Numbered from the stretch's first letter, positions 17,119 to 26,682 are shown. The stretch: DNA of 64,000 nt from Pseudomonadota bacterium (GCA_023457895.1 JAEXAY010000033.1:1-64000), one strand, 5' to 3'. Translations and numbers: made by a program. Notes: generated by a model from the sequence alone, not told the origin.

Positions 17119-18485
17119 AAGTTACGCTCGTCGATCAGGCGGATTGGTTTCTGGCGGACGTCGATCTGCGTAGCAGCGGCGGTTTCACCCACGCCGACAA
17201 GCTTGACAACAACCTCGACTCCCAGCCCCTGCCGCAACATGGCCGCGAGTTGCCCGGCATCGGTCCCTCCGCGGCTTTCCAGCGTCACGCACATATCATC
17301 GCGGCCCGCAGCATCACGCGACAGGTGGCAGACATATTCGCCCGTGAGGTCGGCCCTATTCTCGATGAGCGCGCCAATCGCATGCGGAAAGACATTGATC
17401 CCGCGCAGCTTGACCATATTGTCGCTGCGGCCCTTGAAGCCGGCGATACGCTTGAACACCATCCCGGTCTGGTTGGCACCGGTCAGTTCGTGGGTGATGT
17501 CATGCGTGTTGAAACGGATGCAGGGTGCAATGTCGTCCTTGAACAGGCACGTCACGACCATGTCACCGACCTCTCCTTCGCCCACCGCAATGCCACTGTC
17601 GACGTCAAGCAATTCGAGATAATGCGCGTCCTCCCAGACGTAGAGACCGTCACGGTCCGGTCCTTCGCCGGCAATGGAACCGGTGTCACCAACACCGTAC
17701 CAGTCGAAAGCCTTTGCTCCGCCCCAAGCCTTTTCAACGCTGGCACGGTCTTCCGTCCCCAAATGACCGCAGATCATTTTTATGTTGATCTTGTCGAGCA
17801 GCCCTTCGGCCTCGGCAACTTCGGCCAGCTTGCGAATATAATCGATAAAGCCGACCAGCACCGACACGTTGAAATCGGCCATCAGCGCGACCTGGTTGGC
17901 GGACCGCGTTTCGACCCCGGTCCCTGCCGACAGGAAGATCGAATTGGTAAAATGGGTAACGGCTTCGCGGATATAATGCCCACCGTTGATCATCCCATGA
18001 CCGTAGACCGACTGTACTACATCCGACGGCGCCAGCCCCTGCCAGCGATACATCCGTCCCACCAGCAGGTTCGTGATCTCCCGCCCCTTGGAACCGAACA
18101 GCAGCGCCTGCGGCCGCCCGGTCGTCCCTGATGTGGTGTGGAAAATCGTCGGGCTGCGCTCATCGCCGCCCAGACCCGCAAAATCACCATAAGGCGGATG
18201 GTCGGCAATCGAAGCCATGAGATCGGACTTGTCATAGACCGGCAGTTTGGTGATATCTTCGAGACTACGGATATCACCAGCCTCGATCCCTTTTGCCCCC
18301 CAAAGGCGCTGATAGAAGGGAACCTCCCAGCCACGCTTCATCAGCTTCAGAAAGCGCTCATTCTGGATCGCCCGGAGTTCATCCCGGCTCATCGCCGTAT
18401 AACGGGCGGTAAATGCGTCGCCGACCGGATAGTCAGCGAGCATCTGCTTGGCATCGAAGGTTTCGAAATAGGTAGGAAAAGTCAT
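17115..18485 (-). CDS. PaaK-like acyl/aryl-CoA ligase (AMP-forming)
   Basis: 456 aa, the size of phenylacetate-CoA ligases. The AMP-binding loop TTSGTTGRPQALLFGS lies near residue 115, and the hinge/C-terminal domain has FKGRSDNMVKLRGINVFP, typical of the PaaK branch (shorter than long-chain ligases). It activates a carboxylate with ATP and CoA. ATGA overlap with the MmgE/PrpD gene upstream and GTGA overlap with the amidase downstream. The likely substrate is the acid released within this operon; not determinable from sequence. Confidence 0.9.
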   Translation of the reverse strand: MTFPTYFETFDAKQMLADYPVGDAFTARYTAMSRDELRAIQNERFLKLMKRGWEVPFYQRLWGAKGIEAGDIRSLEDITKLPVYDKSDLMASIADHPPYGDFAGLGGDERSPTIFHTTSGTTGRPQALLFGSKGREITNLLVGRMYRWQGLAPSDVVQSVYGHGMINGGHYIREAVTHFTNSIFLSAGTGVETRSANQVALMADFNVSVLVGFIDYIRKLAEVAEAEGLLDKINIKMICGHLGTEDRASVEKAWGGAKAFDWYGVGDTGSIAGEGPDRDGLYVWEDAHYLELLDVDSGIAVGEGEVGDMVVTCLFKDDIAPCIRFNTHDITHELTGANQTGMVFKRIAGFKGRSDNMVKLRGINVFPHAIGALIENRADLTGEYVCHLSRDAAGRDDMCVTLESRGGTDAGQLAAMLRQGLGVEVVVKLVGVGETAAATQIDVRQKPIRLIDERNL

Positions 18486-19795
18486 AGGGATTCCGGATCT
18501 GAAAAATAGGCTAGCGGGTCGGCAAACAAACGAGGGTCAGGTTCGCTCGCCGCAAGTTCTCGCGCAAGGCTGCGTTTGGTCTCTGTTTGCGCGGATGTCA
18601 TCTTGGCCAGCGGGTGGCCAAGCGTATGCGGAATGGCGCGCTCAAGCACCGAACCATCGGCCAGCCTGACGACCAGGCGCTGCGGCGAGAGGGCGTTGGG
18701 ATCCTCATTGCCGTCGAGTGTGACTGTCAGCCTGGCCGCCAGCGCCGCAATGGCCGGATCGGCGAATGTTTCAGCCGTAAAACGGCGGGGATCAATTCGT
18801 TTGTCGGTCAGCATCAACGCTACCAGCAGAGGCAGGCAGAGCCGTGCATAGGCTGGCGTCATCCCGGGATTGAAAGGACGCCCCACCAGGCGCTGGATCA
18901 GCGGCGGCACAAAGGCTTCGATGCTGACCACGTTATCGCGCGTGATTGCCCCTTCCCGCAGCAACGCATCGATCGTCGCGAGAACGGCATGGCTAGCCCG
19001 GCCGGACGGGAACGGCTTGATGCTGACCTCGCCGATCAGCCAGCGGCTGCCCAGTTCGGCCGCGTAAGCAGAAGGGTCGCCTTCGTCGATCAGCCTGAAA
19101 TAACCGAATGGCCCCTCGAGTACATCATGGGGCGCGGTGAGACCGGCCTTGACAAGGTCTACCGCTGCAATCGCCGACCGTGCGGCGTTGGCGACCTGCA
19201 AGGGTAGCGTAATTGAGCCCTCGACATGGGCCTGCATCGTTCCGGCCGCCTGTGAATAGGCAAGTCCCATGACGTCCGCGACATTGTCCACCCCTTCAAT
19301 CCGCGCGACCGCCAATGCCGAACCGATGACACCGGCCGTTGCAGGACGGAAAAAGCGTAACGCGGACGTCGCTGAAACGCCCAAGCCACTTGCAATGTCG
19401 ACGCCGACCGCAAGGGCGGTGAGCGCGTCTTCGGGATCACAGCCGCCGCGCCGGTCGATCGCAGCGAGCAGCGATGCGGTAACGGTCGAAAGCGCATGGA
19501 CCACCGCAGGTTCGTGAACCGCGTCCCATTCGAGGCAGTGGATTTGGAAGCCGTTGACAAAGGCAGCGCCCGCGGCCGGCAAGCGAATATCACGGGCAAT
19601 AACCCGGCTGTCGTTGCCCTGTCCCCAGCCACCAGCTGCCGCAAGCACCCCGTCTGCGCCCGGCGCAGTCGATCCGGCAGCCCCGGTCGCCAGCGTATCG
19701 CCAAGCAGGTGCAACGCCCATTGGCGTACGTCATCCGGCAAGCGGTGGTCTGCACGCGCAAATTCCAGGATACGGCCCGTTGCGCTCACAACCAT
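18482..19795 (-). CDS. MmgE/PrpD-family protein (1)
   Basis: 437 aa, full length for the family (2-methylcitrate dehydratase, cis-aconitate decarboxylase, iminodisuccinate epimerase). The opening region RQWALHLLGDTLATGAAG and the central SIKPFPSGRASHAVLATIDALL match the family pattern. Members act on branched di- or tricarboxylates without metal or cofactor. It overlaps the second MmgE/PrpD gene by 10 bases and the CoA ligase by 4. The two copies are divergent and probably have different substrates. Confidence 0.87.
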   Translation of the reverse strand: MVVSATGRILEFARADHRLPDDVRQWALHLLGDTLATGAAGSTAPGADGVLAAAGGWGQGNDSRVIARDIRLPAAGAAFVNGFQIHCLEWDAVHEPAVVHALSTVTASLLAAIDRRGGCDPEDALTALAVGVDIASGLGVSATSALRFFRPATAGVIGSALAVARIEGVDNVADVMGLAYSQAAGTMQAHVEGSITLPLQVANAARSAIAAVDLVKAGLTAPHDVLEGPFGYFRLIDEGDPSAYAAELGSRWLIGEVSIKPFPSGRASHAVLATIDALLREGAITRDNVVSIEAFVPPLIQRLVGRPFNPGMTPAYARLCLPLLVALMLTDKRIDPRRFTAETFADPAIAALAARLTVTLDGNEDPNALSPQRLVVRLADGSVLERAIPHTLGHPLAKMTSAQTETKRSLARELAASEPDPRLFADPLAYFSDPESL

Positions 19796-21027
19796 TCCTC
19801 CAGAAGCTTCGTAATATCCGACACGCGCTTGCTTTCCATTACCGATCCGATGGCGGCATCGGCTGCTGCGGATTCAATACCGCCCCAGGCCATCAGCGCG
19901 CGAGCCTTGGCAATCACTCCGTCCGCGTCGAGCGGACGTTCCGGGTCTCCCCGCGTATCGGTCAACGACACCGTACCGGCAGCGCTGGTGATGGCTGCAC
20001 CGAAATGCGCCGGATAGGCTGCGGTAAAGTCCGAACTTTCCTCAACCGTCACGCGCGTGCGCGCATCCGCCAGCGCGACAATCGCATCAGGTTCAAAATC
20101 AACCAACTGTGGAATACCGCGCTCCATCACTACGGCAACGGCATGCTGGATCGAAAATTTGGCCTCGATGACTCTGCTGGGATCGGGGCGGTCGCAAAAA
20201 GTGAGCGCATCGCGATAAGTCGCAACCGTCACCGGTCCTTCAAGCTTGGCCGCAGCTTTCAGCTCCAGTGCTGCATCAATCGCCGGATGCGCATGGCGGC
20301 AGGCACCCCAGGGTTTGAAACTGACCTCATTGATACGCCAATCCTCACCCAGCTCCAGCGAATGCGGCGCATCGCATGTGGCTGCGAACAATCCTTGCGG
20401 TCCTTCGAGGATAAACCGCGGCCCGGTAACTCCCGCCACGGCCTGCTGGGCGGCGGCCGTCCCGGTACTGACAACATGGGCAAGATGCCACTGCTTTGCC
20501 ATGACCGGCTCATGCCGCATCTGCCATAAACCGCCGGCCACCGACCCAGCCAATCCCAGCGCCGATACCATTTGGGCCGGATTTGCGCCAAGGCGCGACG
20601 CCGCCGCTGCGGCCGCTCCGAAACCCCCGGCGGTGGCTGTATTGTGCCAAAAACTATAATGCCGCTGATCAAAACAGGAGCCGATCGCGATCATCGCTTC
20701 GTAGCCGCAAATCGCCGCGTCTACCGCATCGTCCAACGCGTCGCTGCCAACGCCGAGAACGGCAGGCCAGATTACTGGCCCGGGATGCAGGATCGCCTGG
20801 CGGTGAACATCGTCCATCTCCATGACATTGCCAAGCCATGCAGCGCGTGCAATCGCCGGATTGCCGGTTCCCTGCTGTATGCGGGCCACCCCGGATGTCC
20901 GCGCTGCGGCTACGCAGCCGATCCAGTCTAGCAAATGCAACCGCGCCTTTGTCCGGTGGGCGTCACTGATCGGGCGCTGCAAATGCTGTGCAAGCTGTTC
21001 GATTGCGCTATAGCCGGAGTTCATCAT
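19786..21027 (-). CDS. MmgE/PrpD-family protein (2), first gene of the operon
   Basis: 413 aa from ATG 21027; a second ATG directly follows (21024) and sits better behind GGAG, so the start may be one codon later. Family features include SFKPWGACRHAHPAIDAALELK and the N-terminal helix IEQLAQHLQ. It is related to the preceding gene product but clearly not a recent copy. It is the first gene of a nine-gene, almost gapless minus-strand operon reaching to 12064. The promoter must lie in the ~45 bases shared with the divergent GntR gene, or within that gene. Confidence 0.87.
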   Translation of the reverse strand: MMNSGYSAIEQLAQHLQRPISDAHRTKARLHLLDWIGCVAAARTSGVARIQQGTGNPAIARAAWLGNVMEMDDVHRQAILHPGPVIWPAVLGVGSDALDDAVDAAICGYEAMIAIGSCFDQRHYSFWHNTATAGGFGAAAAAASRLGANPAQMVSALGLAGSVAGGLWQMRHEPVMAKQWHLAHVVSTGTAAAQQAVAGVTGPRFILEGPQGLFAATCDAPHSLELGEDWRINEVSFKPWGACRHAHPAIDAALELKAAAKLEGPVTVATYRDALTFCDRPDPSRVIEAKFSIQHAVAVVMERGIPQLVDFEPDAIVALADARTRVTVEESSDFTAAYPAHFGAAITSAAGTVSLTDTRGDPERPLDADGVIAKARALMAWGGIESAAADAAIGSVMESKRVSDITKLLEEWL

Positions 21028-21070
21028 TTCAACTCCGCCCATCGATATTGGAACAAGAGAGAGAGAAGCT

Positions 21071-21823
21071 TTGCCGACCGCGACGGAAACCGTAACACGC
21101 AAGAAGCCGCGATATCAGGTCCTTGCAGAATATCTGCGCACGGAGATATTGCGCGGCGACTATCTTGATGCCAACGATTTTCCCACCGAAAGTGCTCTCT
21201 GCGCCCGTTACGGCGTCAGCCGGTTCACCGTACGCGAGGCCTTGCGCGCGCTTCAGAACGAAGGTCTGATCCAGCGCCGCCGGGGTTCGGGCACGATTAT
21301 CCAGCCCGCCTCCGCACGCGGTGGAGCGCTCCACCAGCCGCTCTCCAACGTTGGGGAAATTCTTCAATATGCGCGGGATACCAAATATCTCTTTCAGCCG
21401 ATGGGAACCGCCGCGCTGCCCAAGAAGCTTGCGGTCCATATCGGTCGCGCGGTCGAAGGGCGCTGGCACCATTTTCGCGGGCTGCGTACCCGGCCCGGCC
21501 AGACGGAGCCGATCGCTCTGACCGACGCCTATATCCACCCTGACCTTTCCGCGGCAGCGCGCAACGTCAAACCCAACGAGGACACGATCTTCCGGCAACT
21601 CGAGCGGCTCGCCAATATCAGCATTACCCGCGTCACCCAGGATATTCAGGCGGTCGCAGCGAGTGGCCCGGTCGCAGCCGAGTTGCAGATACCCCGGCGC
21701 AGCCCCTGCCTGCTCATCCTGCGCTGCTATTTTGACGCGGACGACCGGATCGTCGAAATCTCCGCAAGTTACCACCCCGGCGACCGCTTCGCCTACGCCA
21801 TGCACATCGAAGTCGACAAATAG
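21071..21823 (+). CDS. GntR-family regulator with UTRA domain (HutC/FarR subfamily)
   Basis: 250 aa with a TTG start at 21071 preceded by AGAGAGAAG. The winged helix-turn-helix spans about residues 12-78 (ALCARYGVSRFTVREALRALQNEGLIQRRRGSGT, read in parts) and the ligand-binding UTRA domain about 95-245. GntR proteins bind palindromes of the form GT-Nx-AC. The recurring TTGTCCGGACAA operators in this window have exactly this form, and this is the only GntR gene here, so I propose it as their regulator. It is transcribed against both flanking operons. No good operator copy lies at its own start, so autoregulation is not evident. Confidence 0.92.
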   Translation: MPTATETVTRKKPRYQVLAEYLRTEILRGDYLDANDFPTESALCARYGVSRFTVREALRALQNEGLIQRRRGSGTIIQPASARGGALHQPLSNVGEILQYARDTKYLFQPMGTAALPKKLAVHIGRAVEGRWHHFRGLRTRPGQTEPIALTDAYIHPDLSAAARNVKPNEDTIFRQLERLANISITRVTQDIQAVAASGPVAAELQIPRRSPCLLILRCYFDADDRIVEISASYHPGDRFAYAMHIEVDK

Positions 21824-21842
21824 GTCTCGCTGAAGCGGGATT

Positions 21843-22931
21843 TCAGCCATCGGCACCAAGCTCCGGCGCCGCGCACGGTTGCCAATCTGCTTCATTTCCA
21901 AAACGGATCGGCGGCGCGATATGATGCGCGCCGGCTTCTGTAACGACCAGTCCGCGTTCGGCAATATGCGGCTCCGCCAACGCTTCGCGGAAATCGAGCA
22001 CGGGTGAAAAGGCGACATCCTTGTCCGCAAACCAGGCCACCCATTCATCGCGCATGCGGGTCCGGAAGGTTTCGCGCAGGAAAGCGACCAGCGGCGCCTG
22101 TTCTTCCCCGGGACTTGCGCTGCCGAGCGGGATAAGATCCGGGCGCTCCAATGCGGTCAGCAGGTTCTCGACAAATTTGAGTTCGCGTCCGCCCAGTACC
22201 ACATGACGTCCGTCGGCTGTTTCATAGACATTGTAGAATGCCGCCCCGCCCAGAGATCGCTGACTCGCGGAGCGTGGCGATTCCCCGCCCCGCACGGCAT
22301 CGCCGACGATATGCGCGCACCAGGGCAGCATGGAATCGAACATCGCCACGTCGATATAATCGCCGCGTCCAGAATTCTCGCGGCCGATCAGGGCCATCAG
22401 AACGGCGGAAAGCCCGGTCAGCCCTGCAGCCATATCGGCAGATGGAACACCGGGAACGACCGGCATACCGTCAGGACCGTCATTGACCGAAAGAAAACCG
22501 GTCATGGCTTGAACGGCGATATCATGTGCGGGATGATGCGCGAGCGCGCCTTCCTGCCCGAAGGCGGAAATAGAGCAATAGACAATGCGCGGGAAACGGG
22601 CTGCAACCGTTTCATAGTCGAAGCCAAGGCGTTTGATGACGCCGGGACGGAAACCTTCGATGAAAACATCGGCCTGTTCGATCAGCCGCCACAACGCATC
22701 GCGGCCAGCGTCGCTCTTGAGATCAAGCGCCACGCTTTTCTTTCCGCGATTGAGGTTGCGGAACCAGATCGACTGCCCTTCCTCGTAAGGCGCCTGTTCG
22801 CGTGCGGGATCACCGTGCAGCGGCTCGACCTTGACGACATCCGCGCCCTGATCGGCCATCATGACAGATAGCATTGGCCCGGGCAGAAACTGGGACAGGT
22901 CGACGACTTTGATGCCTGACAGCTTGGCCAT
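21843..22931 (-). CDS. Class III CoA transferase (CaiB/BaiF) 1
   Basis: 362 aa. The opening KVVDLSQFLPGPMLSVMMADQGADVVKVE is the family signature, and the catalytic Asp, which forms the acyl anhydride, is present in HHPAHDIAVQA. Such enzymes move CoA between carboxylates (for example succinyl-CoA to itaconate or citramalate) without ATP. It follows CaiB 2 by three bases and ends the operon that begins with the CitE-like lyase, convergent with the GntR gene. Confidence 0.92.
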   Translation of the reverse strand: MAKLSGIKVVDLSQFLPGPMLSVMMADQGADVVKVEPLHGDPAREQAPYEEGQSIWFRNLNRGKKSVALDLKSDAGRDALWRLIEQADVFIEGFRPGVIKRLGFDYETVAARFPRIVYCSISAFGQEGALAHHPAHDIAVQAMTGFLSVNDGPDGMPVVPGVPSADMAAGLTGLSAVLMALIGRENSGRGDYIDVAMFDSMLPWCAHIVGDAVRGGESPRSASQRSLGGAAFYNVYETADGRHVVLGGRELKFVENLLTALERPDLIPLGSASPGEEQAPLVAFLRETFRTRMRDEWVAWFADKDVAFSPVLDFREALAEPHIAERGLVVTEAGAHHIAPPIRFGNEADWQPCAAPELGADG

Positions 22932-22934
22932 GTT

Positions 22935-24152
22935 CTAGACGATACCCCTTTCCCGCAGCGAAGCGATCTCATCGGCTGCGAAGCCGCTTTCGGCCAGCAA
23001 AGCGTCGGTGTCCGCACCCAGCAGAGGCGCAGCCTGGTTGGGAAGACGTTGCCCGCCAAACCGGATCGGATTGGAAAGGACACGCATCGCTTCACGATCA
23101 GGATGCGAAACAGTATCGATCATCTGCGTCGTCTCGAGGTAGGGATTGTCCAGCGCCTGATCGAGGCCGTACACCGGAGAAACCGGGATATGTCCGGCGA
23201 GCAGCTCAACCCAATGGGCCACCGGCTGCTGCGAGAAAATGCCGTCAAGCATTTCGGTGAGCAGCGCACGGTTGGCAAGGCGGTCCGCAGGAGTGAGGAA
23301 CCGCGCATCAGCCGCAAGTTCGGGCTGCCCGATCTTGTCCGTCAGAATATCCCAGAATTTGGGTAACTGGGCCATGACGAAGACCCATCCGTCAGCCGCG
23401 CGGAACATCTGGCTGGGGGTCACCGAAGGGTGCGCGGATCGCGGCGCGCGGCCCGTCACATCCGCTTCGTTGAGATACCATACTGCAGGATAGCTGGTCT
23501 GGTGCACGGCGGTCGACAGCAGGTCGACGTCGACATCACGCCCGGCGCCCGAGCGCTGCGCATCAATCATGGCCCCGAGCAAGCCGACAGTCATGATCGT
23601 TCCAGTCATGAAATCGACCAGCGAAAGGCCGGCGCGTGCCGGCGGCGCATCGGGCTCTCCGGTCAGCGACATCCAGCCCGCTTCGGCCTGCATCAGATAG
23701 TCGTAGCCCGGCCAGCGCGCCCGTTCGTTGTCACGGCCATAGGCAGAAAGGTGCGCGCATACCAAGCCCGGATTATATTGGGACAGGCTGTCATAGGTGA
23801 GCCCGAGACGGGCAGGCAGGTCACCCCGCAAATTATTGACGACGGCATGGCTCGTCTTCACCAGCCGGTGCAGGATATCCTGCCCTTCCTCGCTGTTCAA
23901 GTCGAGCGTCAACGAACGCTTGTTGAGATTGAAACTTTGGAAATAAAGGCTTTCACCCTTGCGCAGATAATGGGGTCCGACCATCCGGGCGGTATCTCCA
24001 CCCTTCGGGGTTTCGATCTTGATGACCTCAGCCCCCATCTGCGCAAGGAACATGGTGCCGTAGGGCCCGGCACCATATTGTTCGGCCGAAAGAATCCGGA
24101 AACCGGCGAGCGGAAGGCGCTTGGCCGTCACGCCGGATTCCTCTTCAGCCAT
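22935..24152 (-). CDS. Class III CoA transferase (CaiB/BaiF) 2
   Basis: 405 aa. FRILSAEQYGAGPYGTMFLAQMGAEVIKIE is the family opening, and the catalytic Asp is in WPGYDYLMQAEAG. It overlaps the acyl-CoA dehydrogenase stop by 25 bases and is followed by CaiB 1 after three bases. Two CaiB proteins in tandem may form a heteromer or act on two acids. Placed with MaoC and CitE homologues, activation of itaconate, mesaconate or a related branched dicarboxylate is inferred. Confidence 0.92.
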   Translation of the reverse strand: MAEEESGVTAKRLPLAGFRILSAEQYGAGPYGTMFLAQMGAEVIKIETPKGGDTARMVGPHYLRKGESLYFQSFNLNKRSLTLDLNSEEGQDILHRLVKTSHAVVNNLRGDLPARLGLTYDSLSQYNPGLVCAHLSAYGRDNERARWPGYDYLMQAEAGWMSLTGEPDAPPARAGLSLVDFMTGTIMTVGLLGAMIDAQRSGAGRDVDVDLLSTAVHQTSYPAVWYLNEADVTGRAPRSAHPSVTPSQMFRAADGWVFVMAQLPKFWDILTDKIGQPELAADARFLTPADRLANRALLTEMLDGIFSQQPVAHWVELLAGHIPVSPVYGLDQALDNPYLETTQMIDTVSHPDREAMRVLSNPIRFGGQRLPNQAAPLLGADTDALLAESGFAADEIASLRERGIV

Positions 24153-25291
24153 TGCTTCGCGATAATCATGCGCTGCATTTCATTGGTACCTTCGCCAATG
24201 CACATGAGCAGCGCGTCACGGTAATAGCGCTCGATTTCATATTCCTTCGAGTAGCTGTAACCGCCGAAAATGCGCATGGCCTCTTCCGAGTTGCGCACCG
24301 CTGCTTCGGAGGCAAAATATTTTGCCATTCCCGCTTCCATGTCGCAGCGCTCGCCCCGGTCATAGGCCTGCGCGGCCTGATTGACGAGCAGGCGGGCTGC
24401 CTCCGCGCGGGTCACCATCTCGCCCAGCTTCAACTGGATTGCCTGATGCTGCGCGATCGGCTTCCCCATGGTCTTGCGGATTTGCGCATATTCGGTTGCG
24501 AGACGAAGCGACCCTTCTGCCAGCCCGACTCCGCGCGCGGCGACGTTGATCCGGCCCAGCTCCAGTCCGCCGGTCGCCTGGAAAAAGCCTTCGCCTTCCA
24601 CACCGCCGATCAGGTTTTCGGCCGGGATGCGGTAATTCTCGAAATTGAGTTCGGCACTATCAATGCCCTTGTAGCCAAGCTTGTCGAACTTCTTGCCGAC
24701 GGTGAAGCCCTCGCCCTTGGGTGCGATGAAGAAACTCATGCCCTTGTAACGGGGTTCGGCTTTCGGATCGGTCTTGACCAGCAGCGCAAAGCAACTGCCC
24801 TGAATACCGTTGGAAATCCAGGTTTTGGTACCGTTGATGACATAATCGTCACCGTCGCGCACCGCAGTCGTGCGGATCCCTTGGAGGTCGGTGCCGGCAT
24901 CAGGTTCGGTCAGGGCGAGCCCACCGCGAATTTCGCCGCTGGCAAACAAGGGTAGCCATTTTTGCTTCTGCGCCTCGGTCCCGAAGCGCTCCACCGCCGC
25001 AGCCATGATGAGGTGCGAGTTGACGATGCCGGTGATTGCCATCCAGTAGGACGAGATTCGCGTGATGATCTTGGAATAGGTCGTCGCCGGCAAGCCGAGA
25101 CCGCCATATTCCTGTCCGATCGTCGCCCCGAACAAGCCCATTTCCGTCATCTGCTGGACCAGTTCGGCCGGCCAGATATCGTTGTGGTCATGATACATGA
25201 CGACCGGGCGCACATCGCGTTCGATCCACCGGTCGATGGTATCGAGGAAGGCGGCTTCATCCGCCGGGTCTATCGTTCGCTGTTCAGACAT
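24128..25291 (-). CDS. Acyl-CoA dehydrogenase
   Basis: 387 aa, normal for the family; GGAG lies upstream of the ATG. ALTEPDAGTD and the substrate loop are present, and the C-terminal YYRDALLMCIGEGTNEMQR holds the catalytic Glu in EGT. It oxidises an acyl-CoA to the alpha,beta-enoyl-CoA and passes electrons to ETF. Beside CoA transferases and a MaoC hydratase, a short branched-chain or dicarboxylyl-CoA (for example methylsuccinyl-CoA-like) is a reasonable substrate guess. It is 13 bases downstream of the MaoC gene. Confidence 0.93.
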   Translation of the reverse strand: MSEQRTIDPADEAAFLDTIDRWIERDVRPVVMYHDHNDIWPAELVQQMTEMGLFGATIGQEYGGLGLPATTYSKIITRISSYWMAITGIVNSHLIMAAAVERFGTEAQKQKWLPLFASGEIRGGLALTEPDAGTDLQGIRTTAVRDGDDYVINGTKTWISNGIQGSCFALLVKTDPKAEPRYKGMSFFIAPKGEGFTVGKKFDKLGYKGIDSAELNFENYRIPAENLIGGVEGEGFFQATGGLELGRINVAARGVGLAEGSLRLATEYAQIRKTMGKPIAQHQAIQLKLGEMVTRAEAARLLVNQAAQAYDRGERCDMEAGMAKYFASEAAVRNSEEAMRIFGGYSYSKEYEIERYYRDALLMCIGEGTNEMQRMIIAKQWLKRNPA

Positions 25292-25304
25292 CGGCCTTCA
25301 CTCC

Positions 25305-25814
25305 TCAATCGTCAACCGGGCCGAAGCCGCGCTTCCAGATCAGCATGGTGCGATTGAACGTGCAGACCACGTCGCCATGCTGGTTTTTACCGATCGTCTT
25401 GACCGTCACGATTCCCTGTTGCGGGCGCGAACTGGACTCGCGTTTTTCGACGACCTCGCTTTCGGCATAGAGGGTGTCCCCCGGAAACATCGGTTTGGTC
25501 ATCTTGATATTGTCCCAGCCGAGATTGGCGACCGCCTTCTGACTGATATCGGAAACGCTCATCCCGACCATCAGCGCAACCGTCAGCGGCGAGCAGATAA
25601 GCGGCTTTTCAAACTCGGTCTTCTTGGCGAATTCATAGTCGAAATGCGCCGGGTGGGTATTCATGGTCAGCAAGGTGAACCAGACATTGTCCGTGTCGGT
25701 GATCGTGCGTCCGGGACGGTGCTCATAGATATGCCCGACCACGAAATCTTCGTAATAACGTCCGAAAGTTTCACGGAAACGCCCCGGACTTACCTCATTT
25801 ACACCATCACGCAT
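25305..25814 (-). CDS. MaoC-family hydratase, itaconyl/mesaconyl-CoA hydratase-like
   Basis: 169 aa from ATG 25814; the longer open frame upstream only reads through the lyase gene. The segment FVVGHIYEHRPGRTITDTDN and NVWFTLLTMNTHPAHFDYEFA closely matches the pattern I know from itaconyl-CoA and mesaconyl-CoA hydratases (hot-dog fold; Asp and His of the R-hydratase type present). It would add water to an enoyl-CoA diacid. The start overlaps the CitE stop by 8 bases, so the pair is coupled, as in ich-ccl gene pairs. Confidence 0.9.
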   Translation of the reverse strand: MRDGVNEVSPGRFRETFGRYYEDFVVGHIYEHRPGRTITDTDNVWFTLLTMNTHPAHFDYEFAKKTEFEKPLICSPLTVALMVGMSVSDISQKAVANLGWDNIKMTKPMFPGDTLYAESEVVEKRESSSRPQQGIVTVKTIGKNQHGDVVCTFNRTMLIWKRGFGPVDD

Positions 25815-26637
25815 TATCTTTGCTCCGCATTGCCAAAATCCTTTGATATCGCCGCATGATCGGTGCCTCGAGCATACGGCCCTTGAATCGAACGGCCGCC
25901 CCGCCGGCCGCGTCAAATGCTGCTTGCGCCGCTTCCGCTTCCGCCCGTTCTTCCGCCGTGGGACGGAAAACCCGGTTGATCGGATCGATCTGCGCCGGAT
26001 GAATCGCCGCCTTGCCGGAAAAACCGAGCGCCTTTGCGGCCTCCGCCTCCCGCACCAGCCCATCGCTATCGTCGAGCAGGATGAAGGGCACATCGATCGT
26101 GGGAACGCCGGCCTTGGCGCATGCCATGATGAACAGGCCCCGGGCGGTACGCAGCGACTCCCACGCCAGTTCTACGCCCAGTTCAGCGGACAGGTCTCCG
26201 CCCCCAAACATCATCGCGGCCACACCCGGCGCACGGGCGATACGGCCAGCCGACTCCAGCCCCGCGACCGTCTCGATCAGCGGCACCAATCCCGGTGTGC
26301 GATCACCGAGCACCGCCCGGACAATTGCGATTTCAGCGGCGCTTTCGACCATCGGGAGATAGAGCAGCGCCGGCATCGCCGCCGCGTCAGCCAAGGCCAA
26401 TATGTCTTCCAGGCCGGCGCGGGTGGCAACGCCGTTGATGCGCAGGGCAAGGCGCCCATTTCCCTCGGCGATCGCTTCCACCGCAGCGGCACGGGCCGCC
26501 GCTTTCCGCTCCGCCGGCACCGAATCCTCAAGGTCGATGCACACGAAGTCTGCGGCACTCGCGAGCGCCTTGGCATATCGTTCTGGCTTGTCGCCTGGAA
26601 CGAACAGCATGGAAGAAAGGCCGATGGCCATGGTCAT
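25807..26637 (-). CDS. CitE-family acyl-CoA lyase, citramalyl/malyl-CoA lyase-like
   Basis: 276 aa from ATG 26637, chosen because AAGGGG lies nine bases upstream. LFVPGDKPERYAKAL, FVCIDLEDSVP, ALRINGV and MMFGGGDLSAELG are CitE-family landmarks; this short form is typical of free-standing CoA-ester lyases, not citrate lyase subunits. It cleaves a beta-hydroxyacyl-CoA such as (S)-citramalyl-CoA to acetyl-CoA plus pyruvate (inferred from neighbours). It is first in the operon, and a 20-bp perfect palindrome lies 28 bases before the start codon. Confidence 0.9.
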   Translation of the reverse strand: MTMAIGLSSMLFVPGDKPERYAKALASAADFVCIDLEDSVPAERKAAARAAAVEAIAEGNGRLALRINGVATRAGLEDILALADAAAMPALLYLPMVESAAEIAIVRAVLGDRTPGLVPLIETVAGLESAGRIARAPGVAAMMFGGGDLSAELGVELAWESLRTARGLFIMACAKAGVPTIDVPFILLDDSDGLVREAEAAKALGFSGKAAIHPAQIDPINRVFRPTAEERAEAEAAQAAFDAAGGAAVRFKGRMLEAPIMRRYQRILAMRSKDNA

Positions 26638-26666
26638 ATATCTCATCCCCTTGCCGGTTACCTTAA

Positions 26667-26682
26667 ATTTGTCCGGACAAAT
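26667..26682. promoter_or_regulatory. Palindromic operator, perfect copy 1
   Basis: ATTTGTCCGGACAAAT, extending to a 20-bp perfect palindrome at 26665-26684. It lies between the CitE-like gene (start 26637, minus) and the membrane-protein stop (26726, minus), so it most likely controls the CitE operon. TTGACT-type -35 candidates lie just upstream on the minus strand, which would put the operator over the -10 region, fitting repression. Confidence 0.85.
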
